DNA from: Arcticibacter svalbardensis MN12-7
Lineage (GTDB): Bacteria > Bacteroidota > Bacteroidia > Sphingobacteriales > Sphingobacteriaceae
Reading direction: 5' to 3'
DNA length: 64,000 nt
NCBI RefSeq assembly: GCF_000403135.1
Contig: NZ_AQPN01000008.1
Span: 1 to 64,000, forward strand
The notes beneath the pieces were generated by a model. It was not told the DNA's origin. It did not search any database and saw nothing but the letters and a program-made list of their open reading frames with translations. Shown here in pieces: positions 53,716-62,855 of the stretch (its first letter is position 1; each line of letters opens with the position of its first letter). The position numbers and the translations under genes are program-made.

Positions 53716-54981
53716 TTAGCTTAAAACCTTTAACATAGCCTTTGCTTTCAGCATGCATTCCTGATATTCTTGTTCTGGATCTGAAGCAAAGGTTATTGCA
53801 CTTCCTACTTGAAAGGATAGAAATTTTTTGCTTTCATTATAAATCAGACTTCTGATAATTACATTAAAATCGAAGTTTCCTTTCGGATCAAAGTAACCAA
53901 CTGACCCTGAATAAATTCCCCTCTTTGTTTCTTCATATAATTCGATAAGCTCCATGGCTCTTATCTTAGGAGCACCAGTCATCGATCCCATTGGAAAGGC
54001 ATTCTTAATAATAGCTATATTTTTTGTCGTAGCTGAAACCTGGGCAGTAATCGTAGAAATCATTTGATGTACCTGTTCAAACGAATAGATGCCACACAAC
54101 TCTTTTACTTCAACAGTACCCGGAAGAGCCGTCCTTGTCAGGTCATTCCTCACCAGGTCAACGATCATAATGTTCTCTGCCTGTTCCTTTAAATTGTTTC
54201 TTAAATCCTCTTTAAGCCGATTATCTTCAATGGGATCTGCACTTCGAGCCGCCGTACCTTTTATAGGTTGGGAAATAACCATCAATCCTTCTTTTTTAAT
54301 AAAGCGTTCGGGTGAAGAGGAGATGATATATTTGTCCCTCATCTTAAAGAAAGTGGAGAATGGTGCAGGTGAAATGGAATTGAGCTGCAGGTAAGCTGCC
54401 AAAGGATTAAAGGATTTACAATCTGAAAAGAACTGCTGACAAAAGGTCATTTCATAGATGTCTCCCTTTTTGATATGTTCTTTAATATGATTGACTTTGT
54501 CAATATAGGCTTCTTTAGTTAAGGTCGATTGAATCGTTCCCTCAAAGTTAACTTCTTGATCCTGTAAAAACTGGGCATTGATTTCTTCGAGTAAATTAGG
54601 CTTGTTCGTCAAAATCCTAACCTCATTGCCCTTGATAAGCAATAGATGTTTTGGAACAAAAAAGTAAAGATCAGGGAATTCTAAATCATCCTGATTATTC
54701 GAATCCAGCTGTTCTATCTCATTCTTTAGGTCATAAGAAAAAAACCCTGGAATAAATAACTTGTTGTTATTCAGGAAATTAGAAAGTTCTTCTAAAGCAT
54801 TACCTGAATTTAAGCAAATCTCTTTTGAAACGCCAGCTGCAATCACAGCGGTATAACTGGAATAGGAATCAGTATAGTGATTGGAGTCTAAAAAACAGGC
54901 CACATCGAATGATGTGGCCCATTGTAAAGCTTGACGCTTAAATTTTGAAATATCAGCTATAGTACAATCATACGGTTGCAT
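53716..54981 (-). CDS. pabB: Aminodeoxychorismate synthase component I (anthranilate synthase I family)
   Basis: A 421-residue chorismate-binding enzyme that makes 4-amino-4-deoxychorismate with a glutamine amidotransferase partner. Visible are the KGDIYEMTFCQQFF segment, FMRDKYIISSSPERFI-like strands, QPIKGTAAR, IMIVDLVRNDLTR with Mg-binding residues, and GSMTGAPKIRAMELIE. It lacks the tryptophan-binding PxxxxxE arrangement I expect of TrpE, and folC and a class IV aminotransferase lie in the same window, so pabB is preferred to trpE. The amidotransferase (pabA) is not nearby. It is 14 bp after purA. Confidence 0.85.
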   Translation of the reverse strand: MQPYDCTIADISKFKRQALQWATSFDVACFLDSNHYTDSYSSYTAVIAAGVSKEICLNSGNALEELSNFLNNNKLFIPGFFSYDLKNEIEQLDSNNQDDLEFPDLYFFVPKHLLLIKGNEVRILTNKPNLLEEINAQFLQDQEVNFEGTIQSTLTKEAYIDKVNHIKEHIKKGDIYEMTFCQQFFSDCKSFNPLAAYLQLNSISPAPFSTFFKMRDKYIISSSPERFIKKEGLMVISQPIKGTAARSADPIEDNRLKEDLRNNLKEQAENIMIVDLVRNDLTRTALPGTVEVKELCGIYSFEQVHQMISTITAQVSATTKNIAIIKNAFPMGSMTGAPKIRAMELIELYEETKRGIYSGSVGYFDPKGNFDFNVIIRSLIYNESKKFLSFQVGSAITFASDPEQEYQECMLKAKAMLKVLS

Positions 54982-54995
54982 AGCCGGAATGGTCT

Positions 54996-56270
54996 TTAGT
55001 TTAAGATCAATGTTTGAACCCGGTCAGGGCCAACAGAAAGATATCTTACAGGTACGCCGATATGTTCTTCAATATACCGTACATACGCATATAATTTTGC
55101 AGGAATTTCCTCCACAGTTTTAATACCGGTCAAATCTTCATTCCATCCTTCAATTTCTTCCAGAACAGGAATAGCTTTCACACTGCAGATATCATAAGGC
55201 ATGTAATCAATCTTTTCGCCACCATGATTGTAATGTGTGCAGGCATATATTTTGTCGAAACCGCTTAATACATCTGCCTTTGTCATTACCAGTTCAGTAA
55301 CTCCATTCAGCATCACCGCGTATTTCAATGCAGGAAGATCAATCCATCCGCATCTTCTTGGCCTTCCGGTAGTAGCACCGAATTCATGTCCGATCTGACG
55401 AAGTTTCTCGCCTGTCTCATCAAATAATTCAGTGGGGAAGGGTCCGCTACCCACACGTGTGCAATAGGCTTTGAAAATACCAATTACTGAACCGATCTTT
55501 TGTGGTGCAATACCAAGACCAGTACAAGCTCCTGCAGTGGTCGTGTTTGATGAAGTAACAAATGGATAAGAACCAAAGTCCACATCCAGCATAGCTCCCT
55601 GAGCACCTTCTGCAAGTATAGTTTTTCCTTCGCGCAGGTATTGGTTCACAAAATGCTCACTGTCTACCAATTCAATAGTTTTAAGGAATTCGATCGCTGC
55701 AAAGAAAGTCTTTTCTTTTTCTGAAAAATCAGGAATTTCACCGTAATGAGATAGGATAGACTTGTGTTTGTTGACCAGTTTATCGTATTTCTCCTTGAAA
55801 TCGGTTAACTCAATATCACCCACACGGAGACCATTACGTCCCGTTTTATCCATATACGTTGGACCGATACCTTTCAGCGTGGATCCGATCTTTTCGTCAC
55901 CCATCTTACTTTCGGATGCAGCATCCAAAAGCTGATGTGTAGGAAGAATTAGATGTGCCTTACGGGCAATGACCAATTTCTTCGCTGCTACAGGATCAAA
56001 TCCGCTTGTTTTTAAATTATCAAGCTCACGTTTCAAAATAATGGGATCAATAACTACTCCATTACCAATGAGGTTCATGGTTTTAGCATTGAAAATTCCT
56101 GATGGAATAGTATTTAAAACATATTTCTGATTATCGAACTCCAGGGTATGGCCTGCATTAGGTCCGCCCTGAAATCTTGCGATCAGATCATAATTTTGAC
56201 TAAGGACATCAACGATTTTTCCCTTGCCTTCATCGCCCCATTGGAGGCCTAAAAGTACATCAACTGCCAT
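54996..56270 (-). CDS. purA: Adenylosuccinate synthetase
   Basis: A 424-residue GTP-dependent enzyme of AMP synthesis (IMP + aspartate). The GTP-binding loop GLQWGDEGKGK is at residues 7-17; other signatures are GGPNAGHT, the IMP-site ERIGSTLKGIGPTYMDK-like segment, GAQGAMLDVDFGSYPFVTSS, TTGRPRRCGWID and GPDR near the C-terminus. Length is normal. It lies between the Fur-family regulator and pabB. Confidence 0.97.
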   Translation of the reverse strand: MAVDVLLGLQWGDEGKGKIVDVLSQNYDLIARFQGGPNAGHTLEFDNQKYVLNTIPSGIFNAKTMNLIGNGVVIDPIILKRELDNLKTSGFDPVAAKKLVIARKAHLILPTHQLLDAASESKMGDEKIGSTLKGIGPTYMDKTGRNGLRVGDIELTDFKEKYDKLVNKHKSILSHYGEIPDFSEKEKTFFAAIEFLKTIELVDSEHFVNQYLREGKTILAEGAQGAMLDVDFGSYPFVTSSNTTTAGACTGLGIAPQKIGSVIGIFKAYCTRVGSGPFPTELFDETGEKLRQIGHEFGATTGRPRRCGWIDLPALKYAVMLNGVTELVMTKADVLSGFDKIYACTHYNHGGEKIDYMPYDICSVKAIPVLEEIEGWNEDLTGIKTVEEIPAKLYAYVRYIEEHIGVPVRYLSVGPDRVQTLILN

Positions 56271-56287
56271 GAATGATTGTAGTATTG

Positions 56288-56761
56288 TTAATTTTTAGTA
56301 TAAGATTCACAGAAACCTTCTTTCAGCTTTTCACAATTGCCGTAAAGATTTAGTGAATGGTGTTTTATTTCAAACTTCAGCAAATCGCCCATCATGCTTT
56401 GGATCTGCCCAATGCGTGGGTCACAGAACTCCACAACTTTTCCACAATCAATACAGATGATATGGTCATGTTGCTTGTAGCCATACGACTTTTCGAACTG
56501 AGCCATGTTCTTTCCAAACTGATGTTTGGTTACAAGATCACATGAAACAAGCAATTCCAGCGTATTATAAACCGTTGCACGGCTTACCCTGTATTTCTTG
56601 TTCTTCATATGGATGTAAAGCGACTCCACATCGAAGTGGTCATTACGGGAATAAATTTCTTCAAGAATGGCGAAACGCTCAGGCGTTTTCCTTAAACTTT
56701 TATTTTCAAGGTAAGCCTCGAAAATCTTTTTAACCATTGCTATCGTTTCTTGTAAGGGCAT
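56288..56761 (-). CDS. Fur family transcriptional regulator
   Basis: A 157-residue metal-dependent repressor. The winged helix spans about residues 14-80 ([40 protein letters not shown]). The regulatory His cluster is [17 protein letters not shown], and the structural zinc site uses the CIDC pair. The second Cys pair is spaced as CEKLKEGFC instead of the usual CxxC, an unusual feature. The frame starts at a TTG (56779), but the ATG at 56761 matches family N-termini. It could be Fur, PerR or Zur; metal choice cannot be read. It lies between relA/spoT and purA. Confidence 0.9.
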   Translation of the reverse strand: MPLQETIAMVKKIFEAYLENKSLRKTPERFAILEEIYSRNDHFDVESLYIHMKNKKYRVSRATVYNTLELLVSCDLVTKHQFGKNMAQFEKSYGYKQHDHIICIDCGKVVEFCDPRIGQIQSMMGDLLKFEIKHHSLNLYGNCEKLKEGFCESYTKN

Positions 56762-56820
56762 ATTTTTTGTTAGACTCAACGTTCAAATTTATCTAAAAAA
56801 ATAACAAATCTTAAATTTCT

Positions 56821-59052
56821 TTATGAAGCTTTGTTAATGTTACGTGGTTCTGAATCAAAACGTGTTACGGCTGTGACTCCTTTTACCTGTTTTAACTTAC
56901 GTATCAAATTTTCTAAATGAATGGTGTCGTTCACATAAACCATGATGGATCCTTCAAAAATACCTTCGTTACTGTCCACTGTAATGGATCTCATGTTGAC
57001 TTTAAAGTCATTGGAAATAACCGTTGTCAATTTGTTGATTAAGCCTACTTCATCAATACCCGTAATCCTTAAGCCGGTTAAAAAGGCCAGTTCTTTTTGT
57101 GAGGTCCATTTTGCTTTTACTACCCGGTACCCATAATTGGCCATCAGTTTAGTGGCATTGGGACAGTTTGTCCTATGAATCTTAATTCCGTCATTAACGG
57201 TAATAAATCCGAAGACATCATCCCCGGGGATAGGGTTACAGCATGTGGAAAGCTTGTAGTCAATTTTTTGCAGATCTTCACCTATAAGAAGTGTGTCACT
57301 ATCTTTTGCCTTCACCTTGCTCATGATGCCTTCCAGCTGAGAGGCTGCAATGCGCTCCGGTGTCCGGTTCTCTACCACCTTTTCCGATGCCTGAAATTCT
57401 TTCAGGTCTTTCAGGTCTATTCCTCCTTTGGCAATATTATAAAACAGGTCAAGTGTGTTGTTGTATTTAAAATAGAAGGCAATTTTATGTATATTCTCGG
57501 TGTTATACGTGATCTTCAGCGACTTTAACTTTCTTTCCAAAAGTTCTTTGCCCTCTTCGGCAACCCGTCTTTTATCCTCTTTTAACGCCGATTTAATTTT
57601 AGACTTAGCCTTTGCAGTAACAACGATATTCAGCCAATCTTCTTTAGGAACCTGCTTACTCGAGGTGATGATTTCTACCTGGTCTCCATTCTGTAACTTG
57701 TGCGCCAACGGTACCAGTTTATGGTTCACCTTGGCGCCAATACATCGGATCCCAAGATCGGAATGGATTTCGAAGGCAAAATCCAATGCTGTTGCATCCA
57801 ACGGTAACTGCATGAGTGCACCTTTAGGCGTAAAGATGAAGATCTCATCTGAAAAGAGATTCATCTTAAAATCATCCAGAAAATCTAATGCATTAGAGTC
57901 CGGATTTTTCAATAACTCCCTTACTTTTTGAATCCACAAGTCCAGGCCACTATCTGCAGATGACTCTTTATATTTCCAATGTGCAGCAAATCCCTTCTCG
58001 GCAATCTCATTCATGCGCTGTGAACGGATCTGAACTTCTACCCACTGTCCCTTAGGACCCATAACAGTAGTGTGCAGAGATTCATACCCATTTGCTTTGG
58101 GAGACGATACCCAGTCGCGGAGCCTGTCCGGATTAGGAATATACAAATCCGTAACAATGGAATACGCTTTCCAGGCATCAGCTTTTTCTTTTTCAGGTTC
58201 ACTTTCCAGTACAATCCGGATGGCGAATAAGTCGTATACCTCCTCAAAAGGAATTCCCTTTTTTCGCATTTTATTCCATATCGAATGGATCGACTTAGGT
58301 CTTCCGTATACTTCCGCATTTAAACCCTGTGCGGCCAGAATATCTTTTATCGGGCCAACAAAAGCATTTACATACGCTTCCCTTTCGGCTTTTTTCTCAT
58401 TCAGCTTCCTTGCAACGAACTTGTAGGTTTCACTTTCTGTGTATTTCATAGAAAGATCTTCCAACTCCGATTTAATTGCATATAAACCCAGTCGGTGTGC
58501 CAGAGGCGCATAGAGATAGATCGTTTCGGAGGATATTTTCAACTGCTTGTCACGCGGCATATGATCCATCGTGCGCATGTTGTGCAAGCGGTCTGCCAGT
58601 TTGATCAGGATAACCCGCACATCGTCTGCCAGCGTAAGCAGCATTTTGCGGAAATTCTCAGCCTGCAGGGAACTATTGTAGTCGAATACGCCTGATATTT
58701 TAGTTAATCCATCAATGATCTTCGCTACTTTTTTTCCGAATTCGCGTTCTATATCCTCCAGGGTAATAGCCGTATCCTCCACCACATCATGTAAAAGTGC
58801 GCATACAATAGAGGTTGTTCCAAGTCCAATTTCCTGTGCAGCAATCTGGGCTACTGCAATAGGATGATATATATAAGGTTCACCAGATTTGCGCCTCATA
58901 TCTTTATGGCTATCAAGTGCCATATCGAATGCCTGCCGTATTAATTTCTTGTCGCCCTTTTGCATAGTGGGTTTACAAGCTCTCAATAGGGCTCGGTAGC
59001 GCTTTAGAATTTCGGTTTTCTCCGCATCTATATCAATCACCAATTCATTCAT
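56821..59052 (-). CDS. RelA/SpoT bifunctional (p)ppGpp synthetase/hydrolase
   Basis: A 743-residue stringent-response enzyme. The HD hydrolase domain is intact (HDVVEDT, His and Asp at about 88-89; KLADRLHNMRTM), so it can hydrolyse (p)ppGpp. The synthetase domain has YDLFAIRIVLESE and NGYESLHTTVMG. Then follow the TGS domain (IFIFTPKGALMQLPLDATALDFAF), the Cys-containing zinc-finger-like CCNPIPGDDVFGF, and the C-terminal ACT domain (GLRITGIDEVGLINKLT). The frame extends to 59094, but the ATG at 59052 (MNELVIDI) is the more usual start. It stands alone in transcription or leads to the Fur gene. Confidence 0.95.
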   Translation of the reverse strand: MNELVIDIDAEKTEILKRYRALLRACKPTMQKGDKKLIRQAFDMALDSHKDMRRKSGEPYIYHPIAVAQIAAQEIGLGTTSIVCALLHDVVEDTAITLEDIEREFGKKVAKIIDGLTKISGVFDYNSSLQAENFRKMLLTLADDVRVILIKLADRLHNMRTMDHMPRDKQLKISSETIYLYAPLAHRLGLYAIKSELEDLSMKYTESETYKFVARKLNEKKAEREAYVNAFVGPIKDILAAQGLNAEVYGRPKSIHSIWNKMRKKGIPFEEVYDLFAIRIVLESEPEKEKADAWKAYSIVTDLYIPNPDRLRDWVSSPKANGYESLHTTVMGPKGQWVEVQIRSQRMNEIAEKGFAAHWKYKESSADSGLDLWIQKVRELLKNPDSNALDFLDDFKMNLFSDEIFIFTPKGALMQLPLDATALDFAFEIHSDLGIRCIGAKVNHKLVPLAHKLQNGDQVEIITSSKQVPKEDWLNIVVTAKAKSKIKSALKEDKRRVAEEGKELLERKLKSLKITYNTENIHKIAFYFKYNNTLDLFYNIAKGGIDLKDLKEFQASEKVVENRTPERIAASQLEGIMSKVKAKDSDTLLIGEDLQKIDYKLSTCCNPIPGDDVFGFITVNDGIKIHRTNCPNATKLMANYGYRVVKAKWTSQKELAFLTGLRITGIDEVGLINKLTTVISNDFKVNMRSITVDSNEGIFEGSIMVYVNDTIHLENLIRKLKQVKGVTAVTRFDSEPRNINKAS

Positions 59053-59171
59053 CTTCAATTGCTCAGGATTTCGAAATAGTAGATTTAATTGCAACTTTAG
59101 GGTTACTTTTACCGTTTAGTTGTAATTAAAGGTATATACGAAATTAGGTGTATGTTTGTGTTAACTAAGTT

Positions 59172-59795
59172 ATGAAAAAAATATCTATTTTGATAGTATT
59201 AAGTTTGGTCATGATCAGCTTTTCATACAGTCAGGTAAAAAATAGTATTCAGGAGAAAGGGATTAATGATACAATCAGAGTTGCTGTAACCCGTGATGAT
59301 TATGGTGATATGATTCCCTGGATTCCTCTACAGGATGCCTATGTAAACAACACGCGGATCTTCCTGACTCCTCAGGCCCGTTCCCTGTTCAACCGCTTAC
59401 GTTACAATGTTTTGAAGGTGCTTCCTTATGCTAAATTTGCAAGGAATCGCTACAGTCGTTTGAATGAACAATTAGCTGAAACTACCGACAAAAAAGAGCA
59501 GAAAAAACTGGTTAAAGCCTGCGAAAAAGAAATCAAGGATATGTTCAATAAAGAGATCAAGAACATGACCATTACCCAAGGCGAAATTTTAATTAAATTA
59601 ATTGATCGGGAGACTGGAAATAGTAGTTATGAGCTGGTAAAAGAACTGAAAGGTGGTTTTACTGCTTTCTGTTATCAATCGGTAGCTCGTGTGTTTGGTC
59701 ATAACCTGAAACAAAAGTACGATCCGCAGGAAGATCGGGACATCGAAAACGTGATTGTCCGCTATGGGTATTACGGCAACTATCCCTTTAACTGA
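59172..59795 (+). CDS. DUF4294 domain-containing secreted protein
   Basis: A 207-residue exported protein: signal peptide about 1-20 (ISFSYS-Q), then the DUF4294 body with DDYGDMIPWIPLQDAYVNN, the helix RSLFNRLRYNVLKVLPYAKFA, the NRYSRLNEQLAETTDKKEQK stretch and the GGFTAFCYQSVARVFGHNLKQKYDP segment. The family is found almost only in Bacteroidota, and its function is unknown. It is upstream of bshB1 with a 125-bp gap; no operon is evident. Confidence 0.87.
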   Translation: MKKISILIVLSLVMISFSYSQVKNSIQEKGINDTIRVAVTRDDYGDMIPWIPLQDAYVNNTRIFLTPQARSLFNRLRYNVLKVLPYAKFARNRYSRLNEQLAETTDKKEQKKLVKACEKEIKDMFNKEIKNMTITQGEILIKLIDRETGNSSYELVKELKGGFTAFCYQSVARVFGHNLKQKYDPQEDRDIENVIVRYGYYGNYPFN

Positions 59796-59920
59796 TTTTT
59801 TCCCTATCATACGTTCGTCAGGTTTATTTATTTGACCCTTAAAAAGCCTGTATTTCTTTTCCAAAGTTTACTTTTGTCCAAATACGTCGGTGTTTTCGCC
59901 TGACTGGAGATTAAATATTC

Positions 59921-60640
59921 ATGAAATTAGATATTCTTGTTATTGCTGTACATCCTGACGATGCAGAATTGAGTTGTTCCGGAACCATTTTAAAATATAA
60001 AGCTGAAGGGAAAAAGGTAGGAATTGTCGACCTTACCCGTGGCGAGTTAGGAAGCAGGGGCACCGCTGAAACACGTGATGAGGAAGCTAAAGATTCGGCA
60101 AAAATTCTAGGGCTTGATGTAAGAGAGAACCTGGGAATGCGGGATGCCTTTTTCAAGAATGATGAAGAACACCTCTTGCAAATTATTCAAAAAATCAGAC
60201 AATATCAACCGGAAATCCTTATTGGCAATGCTATTGTGGACCGTCATCCCGATCATAAACGGGCTTCTACATTAATCAATGATGCCGTATTTCTTTCGGG
60301 ATTAATAAAAATCAAAACTGAATTTAATGGAGTATCACAAAAGCCATGGCGTCCGCGTCTCCATTTGAATTTTATTCAGGATACCTATGTGAAACCTGAT
60401 ATTATTTTGGATATTACCCCATTTTGGAACACTAAAGTAGCATCTATCCGGGCTTATAAAACTCAATTTTACACCCCGGATTATGATGAGGAAAACAAAA
60501 CATATATTTCCGATCCTGAATTTTTTAAGACGATAGAAGGCAGAGCCCACGAATTTGGTAAAAGCATTGGTGTCTCATTTGCTGAAGGATTTACGTCAGC
60601 AAAATTAGTAGGTGTGGATAGTCTGTTTAACCTTAGATAG
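59921..60640 (+). CDS. bshB1: Bacillithiol biosynthesis deacetylase BshB1
   Basis: A 239-residue zinc-dependent deacetylase of the LmbE/PIG-L family, catalysing the second step of bacillithiol synthesis (removal of acetate from GlcNAc-malate). The first metal motif is AVHPDDAELSCSG (His11, Asp13/14), the second is DRHPDHKRAS, and the family's LTRGELGSRGTAETR block is present. Length fits BshB1. bshA and bshC are not in the window. TACTTTTG at 59869-59876 could be its -7 box. Confidence 0.95.
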   Translation: MKLDILVIAVHPDDAELSCSGTILKYKAEGKKVGIVDLTRGELGSRGTAETRDEEAKDSAKILGLDVRENLGMRDAFFKNDEEHLLQIIQKIRQYQPEILIGNAIVDRHPDHKRASTLINDAVFLSGLIKIKTEFNGVSQKPWRPRLHLNFIQDTYVKPDIILDITPFWNTKVASIRAYKTQFYTPDYDEENKTYISDPEFFKTIEGRAHEFGKSIGVSFAEGFTSAKLVGVDSLFNLR

Positions 60641-60724
60641 TGATTTTAGAACCTATAAATTTGTAACAGGTAGGAGATAAGTATGTACCCGGATAAAGGT
60701 ACGTGTGCGCCTTGACCCAGTCAT

Positions 60725-60796
60725 GTTCGTTGGTTGTGGCTTGCAGCTCCGTCAAATCATCGATTTTAGCGAAGCACCAAGCCACAAGCAACGAAC
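60725..60796. repeat. Imperfect 19-bp inverted repeat between convergent genes
   Basis: gttcgttggttgtggcttg (60725-60743) and caagccacaagcaacgaac (60778-60796) are inverted copies with one mismatch around a 34-nt spacer. A partial direct copy agcgaacg follows. There is no T-run, so a standard terminator is unlikely. Confidence 0.65.
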
Positions 60797-60845
60797 AAGC
60801 AGCGAACGTTAGTCCTATTTTTTATACAGGTGTTATCTGCTTGTC

Positions 60846-61748
60846 TTATGCTACTATTGAGGCTGATATTTGTTCCTTCATTCCTAGTAAGCCAAATAGT
60901 CCTCCGGTGTGGAGCGCCACTATTGTAGCACCGGGATCGAAGTAATCCTGACGAATCAAGTCGTAAACGGCATACATCATTTTGCCGGTATATATCGGAT
61001 CAAGCAGGATTCCGGTTGAAGCACTGAAATGATTGATAAATTCAAACAGGGCAGGAGTAGTTTTGGCATAACCGCCGAAGTGATACGAATCGTGAAATCG
61101 GTAATCGGGCTCCGTTAAGAAATACTGTTTGATGTTCTCTTTTAGAAAATCGGCACCTTTTAATACAGGGATCACATGGCAGGTCATATTTACCTGGTTC
61201 ATTCCTATGCCTTTAATTAAACCGGCAGACGTTGCGCCTGTTCCTGCGGCACAAAAGATATGGTCAAATGGAGTTTTAAGTTCCGTTATAATTTCAGCAC
61301 ATCCTTTTACTGCATTTTCTCCGGCTCCACCTTCGTCAATAAAAATAGCCTCAGGATCGTCTGAAAAATGAGCAGCAAAGAGTGCCGGTTTATCCCGGTA
61401 AGCGGTCCGATCGACAAAAATTAACTTCATGCCAAACAGGCGGCAGAATAAAAGTGAGTCGGTATTGATGTCTTCCCCCCTAACAAATGCCGTACTTTTA
61501 AATCCAAATCGGGCAGCGGCACAAGCTGTAGCCAATAAATGATTGGACCAGCACCCTCCAAATGTAACAATATGATTTTTATTTGCCGCCTTTGCATCGA
61601 TGAGGTTATACTTTAGTTTACGCCACTTATTGCCTGATATAAAGGGATGTATCATGTCATCGCGCTTGATGAAAACACGTAGATTCTTCTCTTTAAACAG
61701 GGGATCAAAGAGCTCTTCCTCGGGACTATTAATATCAAATGCTTTCAT
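60846..61748 (-). CDS. PLP-dependent D-cysteine desulfhydrase/ACC deaminase family protein
   Basis: A 300-residue PLP enzyme of the beta-family fold. The PLP lysine is Lys41 in SGNKWRKLKYN; the phosphate-binding GTGATSAGLIKG and the GGCWSNHLLATA substrate loop are present. The family includes D-cysteine desulfhydrase and 1-aminocyclopropane-1-carboxylate deaminase; the active-site differences cannot settle the choice here. The frame extends to 61763, and the ATG at 61748 is preferred because MKAFDINSPEEELF fits the N-terminus. It is divergent from rluD, with start codons 48 bp apart. Confidence 0.85.
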   Translation of the reverse strand: MKAFDINSPEEELFDPLFKEKNLRVFIKRDDMIHPFISGNKWRKLKYNLIDAKAANKNHIVTFGGCWSNHLLATACAAARFGFKSTAFVRGEDINTDSLLFCRLFGMKLIFVDRTAYRDKPALFAAHFSDDPEAIFIDEGGAGENAVKGCAEIITELKTPFDHIFCAAGTGATSAGLIKGIGMNQVNMTCHVIPVLKGADFLKENIKQYFLTEPDYRFHDSYHFGGYAKTTPALFEFINHFSASTGILLDPIYTGKMMYAVYDLIRQDYFDPGATIVALHTGGLFGLLGMKEQISASIVA

Positions 61749-61783
61749 ATGCTTGTAAATCACGCAAAAATAAAGTAAAATCT

Positions 61784-61791
61784 TACTTTTG
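61784..61791 (+). promoter_or_regulatory. Possible -7 box immediately upstream of rluD
   Basis: TACTTTTG matches TAnnTTTG but lies only 4 bp before the ATG at 61796, so transcription from it would be almost leaderless. The -33 element is not convincing. Tentative. Confidence 0.3.
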
Positions 61792-61795
61792 TGCT

Positions 61796-62833
61796 ATGTT
61801 GGAAGAACAAGATTCCCTTGAGCAGGAAGAGCAGGAGCTCTATGAGCATTTTAAAATAGTTGTGGATAAAGGGCAATCGCTTCTGCGCATAGATAAGTTT
61901 CTAATGCAGAGGATGGAAAACGCCACCAGAAGTCGCATTCAAAATGCAATCGACGCAGGGAGTGTTCTAGTAAATGAAAAAACAATAAAATCGAGTTATA
62001 AAGTAAAACCGGGGGATTCTATATCTATTGTATTGGCGCATCCGCCACGCGATACTGAAGTATATCCGGAAGATCTTCCTTTAAATATTGTGTATGAGGA
62101 TGATGATGTCCTGATTATTAATAAAGCACCGGGTATGGTAGTTCATCCCGGATTTAACAATTATACAGGTACGCTTGTGAATGCACTTGTGTTTCATTTT
62201 AAGCAATTGCCACAATTACCGGGTAATGATGGGCGACCTGGATTGGTTCACCGGATAGATAAGGATACTTCAGGTTTGCTGTTGATTAGTAAAAACGAGT
62301 TTTCGATGGCTTTCCTGGCCAAGCAATTTTTTGATCATTCCATTGCCCGTAAATACATCGCCATGGTTTGGGGAGATTTGACAGAAGATGGAACGGTGAC
62401 CGGTTATATTGGCAGAAGTTTAAAAGATAGACGGGTGATGGATAACTACCCGGATGAAAGCAAAGGGAAATGGTCGGTTACACATTATAAAGTATTAGAA
62501 CGGCTGGGATATGTGACCCTTATTGAGTGTCAGCTGGAAACCGGCCGGACGCATCAAATTCGTGCGCACATGAAACATATTGGGCATCCGTTGTTTAATG
62601 ATGCTATATATGGAGGAGATAAGATTTTGAAAGGCACAATATTTAATAAATACCGGCAGTTTGTAGACAACTGTTTTGCAATTATGCCCCGACAGGCACT
62701 TCATGCCAAATCATTGGGTTTCATTCATCCTAAAACGAAAGAACCGATTCTGTTTGAATCCGAATTACCTGACGATTTCCAGGGAATGCTGGATAAGTGG
62801 AGAAACTATCTGCTTTATCACAAAGAGGGTTAA
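61796..62833 (+). CDS. rluD: RluD-type 23S rRNA pseudouridine synthase
   Basis: A 345-residue RluA-family enzyme. The N-terminal S4 domain (about 25-85: LLRIDKFLMQRMENATRSRIQNAI) precedes the catalytic domain; the nucleophile is Asp155 in GLVHRIDKDTSGLLLI. Further family blocks are INKAPGMVVHPG and TGRTHQIRAHM. With an S4 domain and this length it is RluD-like (23S rRNA 1911, 1915, 1917), although a RluC-like role is possible. The frame is open to 61739, but ATG 61796 gives the usual N-terminus. TACTTTTG at 61784-61791 could be its -7 box, giving a nearly leaderless mRNA. Confidence 0.92.
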   Translation: MLEEQDSLEQEEQELYEHFKIVVDKGQSLLRIDKFLMQRMENATRSRIQNAIDAGSVLVNEKTIKSSYKVKPGDSISIVLAHPPRDTEVYPEDLPLNIVYEDDDVLIINKAPGMVVHPGFNNYTGTLVNALVFHFKQLPQLPGNDGRPGLVHRIDKDTSGLLLISKNEFSMAFLAKQFFDHSIARKYIAMVWGDLTEDGTVTGYIGRSLKDRRVMDNYPDESKGKWSVTHYKVLERLGYVTLIECQLETGRTHQIRAHMKHIGHPLFNDAIYGGDKILKGTIFNKYRQFVDNCFAIMPRQALHAKSLGFIHPKTKEPILFESELPDDFQGMLDKWRNYLLYHKEG

Positions 62834-62855
62834 TTTTTAATATCGAAAGGGAAAG

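Noticed and set aside
53716-54981. trpE
   Set aside because: No tryptophan gene is nearby, the length is short for TrpE, and context favours pabB.
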